Assembly: GCA_031422555.1 (NCBI GenBank)
Contig: JANPLZ010000118.1
Span: 1-27,996 of the forward strand
Direction: 5' to 3'
DNA length: 27,996 bases
Origin: JANNAT01 sp031422555
GTDB taxonomy: Bacteria > Pseudomonadota > Alphaproteobacteria > Rhodobacterales > Rhodobacteraceae
Part shown: positions 1-7,763 of the stretch, piece after piece
How the letters are laid out: every line of letters begins with the position of its first letter
Numbering within the stretch: the first letter of the stretch is position 1
Notes under the pieces: generated by a model
What the model was told of the DNA's origin: nothing
Databases searched by the model: none
Seen by the model: only the letters and a program-made list of their open reading frames with translations
Translations under genes and position numbers: made by a program

Positions 1-2
1 AT

Positions 3-959
3 CGCAGGCCGTTTGCCGATTTGACGGAACAAGAAATACTGGCACTGGCCATTTCATCCGAAGAAGACGATGGCCGGATTTACCGCAGTTTTGCGCAGAA
101 TTTGCGCGTGGATTACCCGGCGTCGGCGGCGGTGTTTGACGGCATGGCCACCGAGGAAGACCACCATCGTGTCCGCCTGATTGATCTGCATGTGGCAAGG
201 TTCGGGCAAGTGATACCGCTGATCCGGCGCGAACATGTTGCAGGTTTTTACGCGCGCAATCCGGTTTGGCTGACCGAAAATCTGGGGTTGGATAAAATCC
301 GTGGCGAAGCCCGCCAAATGGAAGAACAGGCCGCCGCATTCTATCGCAAGGCAGCGGCGCGCGCCACGGATGCGGCCACCCGCAAGTTGCTTGGCGATCT
401 GGCGGCGGCAGAAAGCGCGCATGTGATCACCGCTGATAACCTTGCCCAAATCCATCTGGACCCGTCCGCCCGAGCCACCGAAGATCAGGGCGCGCGGCGG
501 CAGTTCATCCTTACCTGGGTGCAGCCGGGTTTGGCTGGCTTGATGGATGGATCGGTCTCGACACTTGCGCCGATTTTTGCAGTGGCCTTTGCGACGCAGG
601 ATACCTGGACGACGTTTCTGGTCGGGCTTGCGGCGTCGGTGGGGGCTGGCATTTCGATGGGGTTTACCGAAGCGGCGCATGATGACGGGGTTTTATCGGG
701 GCGGGGCAGCCCGTTCAAACGCGGACTGGCCAGCGGTGTGATGACCATGGTGGGCGGGCTGGGCCACGCACTGCCCTATCTGATCCCCGATTTCTGGACA
801 GCGACGACCGTGGCGATGGCGGTGGTTTTTGTGGAATTATGGGCGATTGCATGGATTCAAAACCGCTTTATGCAAACGCCGTTTGTGCGGGCCATCTTGC
901 AGGTGGTGCTGGGCGGTGCTTTGGTCTTTGCGGCAGGGGTGTTGATCGGGGGAGGGTGA
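3..959 (+). CDS. mbfA: MbfA-type membrane-bound ferritin / iron exporter, 5' end cut by window
   Basis: The product has an N-terminal ferritin/rubrerythrin-like helical domain (about residues 1-150), with Glu/His-rich helices such as SSEEDDGRIY, EEDHHR and EARQMEEQ. A VIT1/CCC1-type membrane domain follows, with about five hydrophobic segments. This is the domain order of MbfA, the inner-membrane iron exporter known from Bradyrhizobium and Agrobacterium, which protects against iron and peroxide stress. A TTG at 21 could serve as a start, but the frame is open to the window edge. The upstream codons encode RRPFADL, which resembles the usual N-terminus of the family, so I place the true start just outside the window. 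The stop at 957-959 is followed after one base by the next ATG, suggesting co-transcription. An Irr or Fur-type control site, if present, would lie upstream and cannot be seen. Confidence 0.88.
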   Translation, partial: RRPFADLTEQEILALAISSEEDDGRIYRSFAQNLRVDYPASAAVFDGMATEEDHHRVRLIDLHVARFGQVIPLIRREHVAGFYARNPVWLTENLGLDKIRGEARQMEEQAAAFYRKAAARATDAATRKLLGDLAAAESAHVITADNLAQIHLDPSARATEDQGARRQFILTWVQPGLAGLMDGSVSTLAPIFAVAFATQDTWTTFLVGLAASVGAGISMGFTEAAHDDGVLSGRGSPFKRGLASGVMTMVGGLGHALPYLIPDFWTATTVAMAVVFVELWAIAWIQNRFMQTPFVRAILQVVLGGALVFAAGVLIGGG

Positions 960-960
960 G

Positions 961-1653
961 ATGTATCGCAAAGGCGAGGTGACGTATCAGCCGCTGCCCC
1001 TGCCCGACCGGGTGCAATTGCCCCCGGATGCGGCGATCGCCGCCGCAGACCGCTTTCGCGACTATATGGCCAAGCGCCATTCGGTGCGGCAATTTTCCAC
1101 CCAAGACGTGCCCGAAGCGGTAATAGCGGCCTGCATTCAGGCTGCGGGCCTTGCGCCAAGCGGGGCCAATCACCAGCCGTGGCACTTTGCGGCAATCCGC
1201 AACCCGGCGATGAAGGCGCAAATCCGCGCCGCGGCCGAAGACGAAGAACGCGCGTTTTACGCAGGCGGCGCGGGCGATGAATGGTTGGCAGCCCTAGAGC
1301 CGATTGGCACAGGCGTTGACAAGCCGCATCTGACGGCCGCCCCCTGGCTGATCGTGGTGTTTGCGCAGCGTTATGGCGTCACTGACGATGGGGTGCGCTA
1401 CAAGAACTACTACGTGCCGGAAAGCGTGGGCATCGCGACCGGGTTCTTGATTGCCGCCATCCACCACGCCGGGTTGGTATGTCTGGAGCATACCCCCAAT
1501 CCGATGAAGTTTTTGGGGGATCTGTGCGGTCGGCCTGCGTCGGAAAAGCCGGTGATGATCCTGCCGGTCGGCTATCCGACGCCGGACGCGACAGTGCCTG
1601 CGGTGGCAAAACGCAAAAAACCACTGGTCGATATTCTGACCGTGTTCCGTTAA
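961..1653 (+). CDS. Nitroreductase-fold flavoprotein resembling iodotyrosine deiodinase
   Basis: This 230-residue FMN protein belongs to the nitroreductase superfamily. It shows RHSVRQF (39-45) and APSGANHQPWHF (65-76), both typical of FMN binding. The C-terminal half closely follows iodotyrosine deiodinase (IYD) as I remember it: an E-x3-Y pair (Glu96, Tyr100), a downstream lysine (Lys121), GRPASEKP, LPVGYP, ATVP and a final RKKPL. In human IYD the Glu/Tyr/Lys trio forms the active-site lid that binds the zwitterion of halotyrosine. Its presence argues for an IYD-like reductive dehalogenase or a related enzyme rather than a generic nitroreductase. The gene begins one base after the mbfA stop, so the two are probably co-transcribed. 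The substrate is inferred; bacterial IYD homologues may have other physiological substrates. Confidence 0.82.
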   Translation: MYRKGEVTYQPLPLPDRVQLPPDAAIAAADRFRDYMAKRHSVRQFSTQDVPEAVIAACIQAAGLAPSGANHQPWHFAAIRNPAMKAQIRAAAEDEERAFYAGGAGDEWLAALEPIGTGVDKPHLTAAPWLIVVFAQRYGVTDDGVRYKNYYVPESVGIATGFLIAAIHHAGLVCLEHTPNPMKFLGDLCGRPASEKPVMILPVGYPTPDATVPAVAKRKKPLVDILTVFR

Positions 1654-1772
1654 AAGTTTTTGCGCGCAAGAAACCGTTAAGCGGTCCCTGCGTTCGCAGC
1701 ACTTTCGCCCCACATCACCGCAACCTGTCGGCAGGCCTTGAACATATCCGGTGCACATGACAGCCTTGCGCC

Positions 1773-2702
1773 ATGCTGCCGATCCTTCTCAAAACCCTGC
1801 CCTTTTTTGCCGTCATTGGTCTTGGCTATGCCGCAGGCCGCACGCAGTTTTTTTCGCAAGATGCCACCGCTTATCTGACCAAGTTTGTGTTTTATTTTGC
1901 GTTGTCTGCGATGCTGTTCGGCTTTGCCGCTACGCTTGATCTGGGATCGGTGTTCAGTTGGGGCTTTGTTGCGGCCTATTTGCTGGGCAGCGGGGTGGTT
2001 TGGGCGGCGGTTTTGGTGGCGGCCCGGTTGCGCGGCGCCGCGTTGCAAGAAGCAGTGTTTGAAGCCCATACCGGTGTGATCGGCAATGTCGGGTTTCTGG
2101 GTATTCCCATGTTGTCATTGCTGATGGGCAAAGCGGCGGTTGGGCCGGTCTTGCTGGTTTTGTCGATCGACCTGATCGTGTTCTCGTCGGTTTTGACCAT
2201 CATCATCACGATGTTGCGCAGCGGCGCAATCACTGCGGGCATCTTTCGAACGCTGGCGCTGGGACTGGCGAAAAACCCGATGATTGTGTCGATGGTTCTG
2301 GGGCTGGCCTGGGGGGCGGCGGGCTGGTCAATGCCAATCCCGGCGGCCGAGTTTCTGACACTGCTGGGCGCTGCGGCCACGCCATGTGCGTTGTTTGCTA
2401 TTGGGGCTTCATTGGCGGGACGCCGGGCAGAACGGGTTGGCGTGGCGGTCTGGCTGTCTTTCGCCAAGCTGGTGTTGCATCCGGCAGCCGTCGCCATTGC
2501 CGCGCTGGGGATCTTTGCTGTTGACCGCTATGCGGCAGGGGTGATGATTGCCGCCGCATCACTGCCAGTGGCGGGCAATGTGTTTATTCTGGCACAGCAT
2601 TACGGCGTCGCCCCGCAACGGGTTTCGGCGGCGATATTAATCTCGACACTGATCAGTGTGGCCAGTGTGACAGCGGTGATCGCTTGGGTGGGGGGCGTAT
2701 GA
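1773..2702 (+). CDS. AEC-family permease (auxin efflux carrier / malonate transporter type)
   Basis: The protein has 309 residues and is hydrophobic throughout, with about ten membrane segments in two halves. The first half contains VIGLGYAAGR and a GNVGFLGIPML segment. The second contains ALFAIGASLAG and the conserved region around ASLPVAGNVFILAQHYG. These are hallmarks of the AEC family of secondary transporters in the inner membrane. Substrates of bacterial members include malonate and other small organic acids, but none can be assigned here. The ATG at 1773 is the first possible start after an in-frame stop at 1758, and it lacks a clear ribosome binding site. The stop overlaps the fghA start by four bases (ATGA at 2699-2702), implying translational coupling. 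Confidence 0.88.
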   Translation: MLPILLKTLPFFAVIGLGYAAGRTQFFSQDATAYLTKFVFYFALSAMLFGFAATLDLGSVFSWGFVAAYLLGSGVVWAAVLVAARLRGAALQEAVFEAHTGVIGNVGFLGIPMLSLLMGKAAVGPVLLVLSIDLIVFSSVLTIIITMLRSGAITAGIFRTLALGLAKNPMIVSMVLGLAWGAAGWSMPIPAAEFLTLLGAAATPCALFAIGASLAGRRAERVGVAVWLSFAKLVLHPAAVAIAALGIFAVDRYAAGVMIAAASLPVAGNVFILAQHYGVAPQRVSAAILISTLISVASVTAVIAWVGGV

Positions 2703-3529
2703 AAACACTATCGGAAAACCGCGCGTTTGGCGGGGTGCAAGGGGTTTATAGCCACCTTTCCGCAGCGACCGGCGGCGAGATGACCTTTGGCTTGTTCTTG
2801 CCGGTTGAAGCAGAGACCGCCCCGGTGCCAGTGCTTTGGTATTTGTCGGGCCTGACCTGCACCCATGAAAATGCGATGGTCAAAGCAGGCGCGCAACGCT
2901 GGGCGGCAGAAGTTGGCATCGCGGTGATTTTTCCCGATACCAGCCCGCGAGGCCCCGGCGTGGCCAATGACGATGCCTATGATATGGGTCACGGCGCGGG
3001 GTTTTACCTAAATGCCACGCAACAGCCTTGGGCGGCGCATTACCGCATGTGGGACTATGTCACCGATGACTTGCCAAAGCTGCTGTTTGGCGCGTTCCCA
3101 TTGGCCAAGCAGGCGCAGTCGATCACCGGGCATTCGATGGGCGGGCACGGGGCGCTGACCATCGCGATGTCTTTTCCCGGCAGGTTCAGGTCAGTGTCCG
3201 CCTTTGCGCCGATTTGCAATCCAACTGCCAGCGATTGGGGCACCAAGCAATTCACCGCCTATCTGGGCAGCGATCAGGCGACATGGGCAGCGCATGATGC
3301 AACACTGCTGATGATTAAACGCGGCTACGACGGGCCTATGTTGATAGATCAGGGGACGTCGGATCAGTTTATCGACCTGTTGCGCCCCGAGTGTTTGGCC
3401 GAAGCCATGGCGGCGCGCAGGCAAGGCGGGTCGTTTCGGATGCAAAAAGGCTATGACCATTCGTATTTTTTCGTCAGCACCTTTATGGAAGAACATGTTG
3501 CCTTTCACGCAGGCGCATTGCACGCTTAA
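2699..3529 (+). CDS. fghA: S-formylglutathione hydrolase
   Basis: The enzyme hydrolyses S-formylglutathione to formate and glutathione, the second step of glutathione-dependent formaldehyde detoxification, in the cytoplasm. The product has 276 residues, the usual family length. The nucleophile is Ser146 in GHSMGG, and the remaining triad residues are probably Asp222 (DQGTSDQF) and His254 (GYDHSYFF). The segments WYLSGLTCTHEN and DTSPRGPG are typical of the esterase D / FghA family. I chose ATG 2699 because it forms an ATGA overlap with the AEC permease gene and gives the family N-terminus MKTLSENRAF; a GTG at 2684 would add five residues. The usual partner, glutathione-dependent formaldehyde dehydrogenase, is not in the window. 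Confidence 0.95.
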   Translation: MKTLSENRAFGGVQGVYSHLSAATGGEMTFGLFLPVEAETAPVPVLWYLSGLTCTHENAMVKAGAQRWAAEVGIAVIFPDTSPRGPGVANDDAYDMGHGAGFYLNATQQPWAAHYRMWDYVTDDLPKLLFGAFPLAKQAQSITGHSMGGHGALTIAMSFPGRFRSVSAFAPICNPTASDWGTKQFTAYLGSDQATWAAHDATLLMIKRGYDGPMLIDQGTSDQFIDLLRPECLAEAMAARRQGGSFRMQKGYDHSYFFVSTFMEEHVAFHAGALHA

Positions 3530-3541
3530 GTTGCCATCTTT

Positions 3542-3569
3542 TTGCCATAGCGTTGGATCAATTTATATA
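3542..3569 (+). promoter_or_regulatory. Candidate promoter of the CAP-domain gene
   Basis: A -35-like TTGCCA (3542-3547) and a -10-like TATATA (3564-3569) are separated by 16 bases. They sit in a short AT-rich gap just upstream of a good ribosome binding site (AGGAG at 3583-3587) and the ATG at 3595. A second TTGCCAT lies at 3531-3537. The match is by eye only. Confidence 0.45.
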
Positions 3570-3594
3570 TGGCATGTAAGGTAGGAGCGGGTCG

Positions 3595-4077
3595 ATGCGG
3601 CGTTTTCTTGGAATAGTTCTTGGGGTTTCGCTGGCGGGTTCAGCCGGGCCCGCGGTTGCCAACCAAGCGTTGGAACAACAGGTGCTAGAGCTGATCAATC
3701 AAGAACGCGCGCAGGGCGGCTGCGATCCTTTGGTGATGCAAAGCCAACTAAGCGCGGCGGCCCAAGGCCATGCCAACGCGATGGCTGTGAAAAATTTCTT
3801 CGGCCACGCCAGCAAAAACGGCGCAAAATTCAGCAGCCGGATCAAGGCCCAGGGCTATCGTGGCCGCAAATATGCGGAAAACATAGCCGCAGGTTATGCG
3901 TCGGCTGAAAAGGTTGTGTCGATCTGGATGAACAGCAGTGGCCACCGGGTGAACATCATGAACTGTTCTTACACGGAAACCGGCATCGCATTGGCCTATC
4001 AAGAAGACGACGCGCCGATTGCGGGCAGTGACTATCCCATGCGTTATTACTGGGTGCAGGAATTTGCCAGACCGTGA
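3595..4077 (+). CDS. Secreted CAP/SCP-domain protein
   Basis: The 160-residue protein starts with a Sec signal peptide: a basic MRRF, a hydrophobic stretch, and a likely cleavage after AVA near residue 22. The rest is a CAP (SCP/PR-1) domain. Visible motifs are the helix ending ELINQERAQGGC, GHANAMAVKNFFGHAS, AENIAAGY, the IWMNSSGHRVNIMNCSYTETGIA region (about 104-127) and the terminal YYWVQEFA. The two His residues and the Glu of the CAP cavity appear present. Two cysteines (QGGCDP and MNCSY) could form a disulfide in the periplasm. The function of bacterial CAP proteins is poorly known. AGGAG at 3583-3587 lies seven bases before the ATG, supporting the start. The gene seems to have its own promoter rather than being coupled to fghA. 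Confidence 0.9.
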   Translation: MRRFLGIVLGVSLAGSAGPAVANQALEQQVLELINQERAQGGCDPLVMQSQLSAAAQGHANAMAVKNFFGHASKNGAKFSSRIKAQGYRGRKYAENIAAGYASAEKVVSIWMNSSGHRVNIMNCSYTETGIALAYQEDDAPIAGSDYPMRYYWVQEFARP

Positions 4078-4104
4078 CGCGGCGCTTTATTCCTCAGGGC
4101 TTTG

Positions 4105-4566
4105 ATGCCTAAGGGTCGGATTTTCATTGATGCCGATGCCTGCCCGGTAAAAGCCGAAGCGGAACGCGTGGCCACGCGGCACGGTATGGGCATGGTGTTG
4201 GTATCGAACGGCGGCATCCGTCCGTCGGCCAACCCGTTGGTCAGCTCGGTCTTTGTCGCAGATGGCCCGGATGAGGCCGACAAATGGATCGCCGATCACT
4301 GTGGCCCCGGCGATGTAGTGGTTACCGGCGATATTCCTCTTGCCGCCAAATGCGTGGCCTCTGGCGCCCGCGTGGTAAAACACAATGGCGAAGAATTGAC
4401 CGGCGCGAATATCGGCATCGTGCTGGCCACCCGTGATTTGATGACCGATCTGCGCAGCGCCGATCCGTTTCGCATCGGCAGCGGTCGGCCGTTTTCCAAG
4501 GCCGACAGATCACGGTTTCTGGATGTGCTGGAACGGGTTGTGCGCGCGGCGGGCCAGATCGGATAG
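4105..4566 (+). CDS. YaiI/YqxD family protein (UPF0178, DUF188)
   Basis: The 153-residue product shows the family's hallmark N-terminus FIDADACPVK, followed by VSNGG, VVVTGDIPLAAKC (a second acidic motif), HNGEELTGANI and a C-terminal GGR/RPFSKADRSRFLD-type end. The fold is related to PIN-like nucleases, and the conserved Asp residues could bind metal, but I know of no established activity. ATG 4105 gives the family start MPKGRIFIDADACP; a TTG three bases earlier would add one residue. It is the last gene of the leading plus-strand block and converges on mtaB, 56 bases apart. I saw no clear terminator in that gap. Confidence 0.9.
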   Translation: MPKGRIFIDADACPVKAEAERVATRHGMGMVLVSNGGIRPSANPLVSSVFVADGPDEADKWIADHCGPGDVVVTGDIPLAAKCVASGARVVKHNGEELTGANIGIVLATRDLMTDLRSADPFRIGSGRPFSKADRSRFLDVLERVVRAAGQIG

Positions 4567-4622
4567 CGTGTGATCGTCGGTCCCTCGCATAGAATTTGCC
4601 CGCAAGGTCGTGCAAAGGAAGA

Positions 4623-5876
4623 TCAGGCCACCAGCCGTCCAGCCCCAAGGCCTGCAATCACCGCCGACACAATCTGCCCTTCGGGTTGATCGGTGCCAAA
4701 ATCCACTTCGGTGAATTGTTCGGTGCGTCCCATGCGCGGGCTTTCCATCAAAACCCGGTGGGTCTGCCCCTGTTGCGCCACAAGGTGCCGCAGCAACGCG
4801 GCCTCCCCTGCCGCGCGCAACCGCGCAGCGCGGTCTTTGATCACAGCGCCGTTCACCATCGGCATCCGTGCGGCGGGCGTGCCTTTACGGGCCGAAAATG
4901 GAAACACATGCAAAAACGTCAGCCCGCAGTCATCGACCAGCCGCAGGGATTCGGCAAACATTGCTTCAGTTTCGGTCGGAAAGCCTGCGATGATATCGGC
5001 CCCAAACACCATGTCGGGCCGCAGACGCCGGGCCTGTTCACAAAACGCAATCGCATCAGCACGCAGATGGCGGCGTTTCATCCGTTTCAGGATCATGTCA
5101 TCGCCCGCCTGCAACGACAGATGCAGATGCGGCATCAGGCGCGGCTCGGTGGCGATGGCGCCCATCAGCGCGTCATCCACTTCGATGCTGTCGATAGAAC
5201 TGATCCGCAGCCGGGTCAGATCGGGCACCAGCCGCAGAATGCGCATCACCAGATCGCCCAAGCTGGGCCCCCCCGGCAAATCCGCCCCCCAAGAGGTAAG
5301 GTCAACGCCGGTCAGCACAACCTCAAGAAAGCCCTTGTCGACCAACCGTTTGATCTGATCAACCACCACCCCCGCAGGCACAGACCGCGAATTGCCGCGC
5401 CCAAACGGGATGATACAAAAGGTGCAGCGGTGATCACAGCCGTTTTGCACCTGCACATAGGCGCTGTGGCGGCCAAAGCCGTCGATCAGATGCCCCGCCG
5501 TTTCGCGAACCGACATGATGTCATCCACCTGCACCCGTTCGGTCGCCCCGATCAGATCGGGCACCGACAACGCGGCCCAGGTGCTCGCCTGCATCTTTTC
5601 GGTGTTGCCAATTACCCGCGCCACTTCGGGCATGGCCGCGAAGGTTTCCGGTTCGGTTTGGGCGGCACAACCGGTGACAATGATCGTGGCCGCGGGGTTT
5701 TCACGCGCCAACCGGCGGATTTCCTGCTTGGCCTTGCGCACAGCCTCGGCGGTGACGGCACAGGTGTTCACCACCACCGCATCGGTAATCCCGGCGGCGG
5801 CGGCCAATTCTTTCATCGCTTCGGTTTCATAGGCGTTGAGACGACAACCCAAGGTGGCAAAAATGGGCGCGTTCAT
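4623..5876 (-). CDS. mtaB: tRNA (N6-threonylcarbamoyladenosine(37)-C2)-methylthiotransferase MtaB
   Basis: This radical SAM enzyme methylthiolates t6A37 in tRNAs reading ANN codons. The 417-residue protein has the N-terminal UPF0004 domain with three cluster cysteines (Cys11 in TLGCRLN, Cys39 in NTCAVT, Cys70 in VTGCAAQ). The radical SAM motif C-x3-C-x2-C follows at Cys147, Cys151 and Cys154 (NGCDHRCTFCIIP). Further on are GVDLTSWG, SLQAGDD, ADIIAGFPTET and HVFPFSARKGTPA. The NTCAVT and HVFPFSARKGTPA signatures favour MtaB over MiaB, and the C-terminus is a short TRAM-like domain. Its ATG overlaps the dapF stop by four bases, so both are translated from one transcript. Confidence 0.94.
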   Translation of the reverse strand: MNAPIFATLGCRLNAYETEAMKELAAAAGITDAVVVNTCAVTAEAVRKAKQEIRRLARENPAATIIVTGCAAQTEPETFAAMPEVARVIGNTEKMQASTWAALSVPDLIGATERVQVDDIMSVRETAGHLIDGFGRHSAYVQVQNGCDHRCTFCIIPFGRGNSRSVPAGVVVDQIKRLVDKGFLEVVLTGVDLTSWGADLPGGPSLGDLVMRILRLVPDLTRLRISSIDSIEVDDALMGAIATEPRLMPHLHLSLQAGDDMILKRMKRRHLRADAIAFCEQARRLRPDMVFGADIIAGFPTETEAMFAESLRLVDDCGLTFLHVFPFSARKGTPAARMPMVNGAVIKDRAARLRAAGEAALLRHLVAQQGQTHRVLMESPRMGRTEQFTEVDFGTDQPEGQIVSAVIAGLGAGRLVA

Positions 5877-6721
5877 TGGTGCGCGGCCACATAGTCAGCC
5901 GACAAATACCCGTCAAATACATATTCGACCGGCCCGGTCAGCCAGACGCCATCATCGCGCCAATCGACTGACAGGGTGCCGCCATCCATCACCAAATCTA
6001 CCTGCCTGCCCGTCAATCCGCGCAGATGCGCCGCCACGGCAGTGGCACAGGCCCCGGACCCACAGGCCAGCGTAATGCCCGCACCACGCTCCCAAACCCG
6101 CATCCGCAATTGGTTTGGGGCGATAAGGCTGGCGAATTCAACATTGGTGCGTTCGGGATACAGCCGATCATGTTCATAGACCGGACCAAGGGCGGCAAGA
6201 TCAACCGCATCGGCATCTTGCACAAACATCACGCAATGGGGGTTGCCCATACCAATGCCGACCGGATCGCGCGGCAGTGGCAAGTGCATCGGATCAACCG
6301 CCTGCGCCAGCGGCACCTGATCCCACACGCACTGCGGATGGCCCATATTCACTGACACCCGCCCATCGGATTGGCGCACCGCCCGCAAGCCGCCCCGCGC
6401 GGTGGTCAGACTGACAGAATTGCGCCCCAGCCCCTGCATCACATAATCGCTGACGCAGCGGGTGGCATTGCCGCAAGCCCCGGCCCGGCTGCCATCATTG
6501 TTCCAGAAATCCAAGGCGAAATCGGCACCAATCGCGTCGCGTATCTCGGCCAGCTGATCAAAGCCCACACCGCGATTTCGATCGCCCAATGCGCGCGCCA
6601 AGCCTGCGGTCGTCACCGCGTCACGCCCACGGGAATCGATGACAATGAAATCATTGCCCGCCCCATGCATCTTTATGAAGCCAATACCAGAATTGCCTGT
6701 CTTGCTGTCCATGCGCGCCAT
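5873..6721 (-). CDS. dapF: Diaminopimelate epimerase
   Basis: The enzyme converts LL- to meso-diaminopimelate for lysine and peptidoglycan synthesis, in the cytoplasm, with no cofactor. The 282-residue protein contains the two catalytic cysteines: Cys83 in ACGNATRC and Cys220 in ACGSGACAT. Other conserved pieces are the N-terminal FIKMHGAGNDFIVID, WNNDGSRAGACGN, GNPHCV and RVWERGAGIT. Two starts are possible, Met1 at 6721 and Met4 at 6712; neither has a strong ribosome binding site. The gene overlaps mtaB by four bases and is first in the pair. It diverges from tRNA-Lys, so the gap at 6722-6807 must contain both promoters. Confidence 0.95.
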   Translation of the reverse strand: MARMDSKTGNSGIGFIKMHGAGNDFIVIDSRGRDAVTTAGLARALGDRNRGVGFDQLAEIRDAIGADFALDFWNNDGSRAGACGNATRCVSDYVMQGLGRNSVSLTTARGGLRAVRQSDGRVSVNMGHPQCVWDQVPLAQAVDPMHLPLPRDPVGIGMGNPHCVMFVQDADAVDLAALGPVYEHDRLYPERTNVEFASLIAPNQLRMRVWERGAGITLACGSGACATAVAAHLRGLTGRQVDLVMDGGTLSVDWRDDGVWLTGPVEYVFDGYLSADYVAAHQ

Positions 6722-6765
6722 ATACGCCGCATCGCAGCTTTTTGCCAGAGCCAGACGTTTTGCCC

Positions 6766-6794
6766 TTGACCCTAGAGTGTGAAGTTCCTAATCA
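6766..6794 (+). promoter_or_regulatory. Candidate promoter of tRNA-Lys
   Basis: TTGACC (6766-6771) matches five of six -35 consensus bases. Seventeen bases later is TAATCA (6789-6794), a weak -10. The implied transcription start near 6801 is seven bases before the tRNA, a sensible position. The -10 is poor, so this is moderate evidence. Confidence 0.4.
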
Positions 6795-6807
6795 CCGCGA
6801 CAATTGT

Positions 6808-6883
6808 GGGCCGGTAGCTCAGCTGGTAGAGCAACTGACTTTTAATCAGTAGGTCTCGGGTTCGGATCCCGACCGGCTCACCA
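6808..6883 (+). tRNA. tRNA-Lys (anticodon TTT)
   Basis: The cloverleaf can be folded by hand. The acceptor arm GGGCCGG pairs with CCGGCTC (one G-U pair). The D arm is GCTCAGCTGGTAGAGC. The anticodon arm is ACTGA-CTTTTAA-TCAGT with anticodon TTT, and the T arm is CGGGTTCGGATCCCG. Discriminator A is followed by an encoded CCA. Length is 76 nt. It lies next to a stretch of gene remnants, which fits the tendency of tRNA loci to border variable DNA, although no attachment-site duplicate was found. Confidence 0.97.
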
Positions 6884-6892
6884 TTACAGTCA

Positions 6893-6920
6893 CGGGCCTT
6901 GCTGGTAACAGCAGGGCCCG
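6893..6920 (+). terminator. Hairpin downstream of tRNA-Lys
   Basis: Two 12-base arms (6893-6904 and 6909-6920) pair with a single G-T wobble around a GTAA loop. The hairpin begins ten bases after the tRNA CCA. It is strong and GC-rich, but the following T-run is short, so termination may be inefficient. Confidence 0.6.
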
Positions 6921-6987
6921 ATGTGTTTCGCGGGGCCCGGTTCGGCGATGACGGGCGAAAATCGCGCTTGATCACCGACCAAACCCG

Positions 6988-7416
6988 TCAGCCAATCAAC
7001 GCGGGGCGCTGATCCCAAAGGCCCAAAGCGGCCTCAAGTGCTGCACTGGCGCGCATCACTCCGGTATCGTCAAACATCCGGCCCACCAACTGCACCCCAA
7101 TGGGCAAACCGGCGGAGGTAAACCCGCAGTTCAGGCTGCTGGCGGGCTGTTGGGTAAGGTTGAACGGATAGCTGAACGGGGTCCAGTTAACCCAAGCCTG
7201 CGGCCCGGGTTGGCCGGGGGCAAGCTGGCCTGCCGCAAAGGCCGCAATCGGCAGGGTCGGAGTGACCAGCAGATCATAGCCCAGCATGAATTGCCGCATC
7301 CGCGCGCCAAAAGCCCCGCGGGCGTTTTGGGCGGCCAGATATTGATCCAAGGTGATTGCTGCCGCCTGATCCAGCACCGCCGCCAGACCCGGGTCCAATT
7401 TGCCCCAATCGGCACG
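6988..7416 (-). pseudogene. C-terminal fragment of an amidase-signature hydrolase
   Basis: About 140 codons match the C-terminal third of amidase-signature enzymes: ADWGKLDPGL, YDLLVTPTLPIAAFA, WVNWTPFSYPFNLTQQPA and GLPIGVQLVGRMFDD. The N-terminal two thirds, carrying the catalytic Lys-cisSer-Ser triad and the Gly/Ser-rich signature, are absent. Similarity fades at about 7416, and the frame meets a stop (TGA) shortly beyond. A TTG at 7398 could act as a start, but the product could not be a working amidase. The fragment is joined back to back with the luciferase-like monooxygenase remnant. It should be read as a decayed gene that lost its 5' part by deletion or rearrangement. Confidence 0.85.
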
Positions 7417-7599
7417 CTTTACGTGGGATCACCGCAAACCGTTGCCCGCAAAATCGCCGCAACAATGCGCGATTTGAAAATCCAGCGGTTTGATATGAAG
7501 TATTCAACCGGCCCTGTGCCACATTCTGAATTGTTGACCTGCATCAGGCTGTATGGCGAACAGGTGATCCCGATGTTGAAGGGATTATTGGCAAACTAA
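7408..7599 (+). pseudogene. C-terminal fragment of a luciferase-like (LLM) flavin monooxygenase
   Basis: About 62 codons from 7411 to the stop at 7597-7599 match the C-terminus of bacterial luciferase-like flavin monooxygenases: YVGSPQTVARKIAA, then RFDMKYSTGPVPH, then IRLYGEQVIPMLKGLL. A full protein would be about 330-350 residues, so only the last fifth remains. The same frame stays open leftward into the amidase remnant but encodes nothing recognisable there. The shared 9-base stretch 7408-7416 lies at the point where the two similarities meet and may be the junction. No product is expected to function. Confidence 0.8.
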
Positions 7600-7734
7600 G
7601 CTGATTTTGCAAAAAATTGAAGCCGGCAATGATTAATTTTGAGTTTGGTGTAACCGTTTTGGCGTGTTAGGATTTTTTTATGAAAAGTGCAATTTTTACC
7701 GCTGCCATGTAAGCTGACTGAACTTTCGCGGATA

Positions 7735-7762
7735 TTGAATCGCAAAATTTTGGGGGTATAAC
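7735..7762 (+). promoter_or_regulatory. Promoter-like pair abutting the IQM-like gene start
   Basis: TTGAAT (7735-7740) and TATAAC (7757-7762) are separated by 16 bases, a good sigma-70-like pair. The -10 ends one base before ATG 7764. If it is used, transcription would start inside the annotated codons and translation would begin at Met6 (7779) on an almost leaderless mRNA. The G-run at 7752-7756 could instead be a ribosome binding site for 7764. Confidence 0.35.
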
Positions 7763-7763
7763 C

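Noticed and set aside
21..23. TTG as the start of mbfA
   Set aside because: The frame is open to the window edge and the preceding codons (RRPFADL) look like the family N-terminus, so this TTG is more likely an internal leucine.
4596..5894. Long open frame on the plus strand opposite mtaB
   Set aside because: It is His/Arg/Gln-rich with no family motif and lies fully antisense to a clear radical SAM gene; a by-product of GC-rich codon structure.
7680..7712. Ten-codon open frame before the IQM-like gene, as a possible leader peptide
   Set aside because: It has no clear ribosome binding site, no codon run suggesting attenuation and no terminator hairpin after it.
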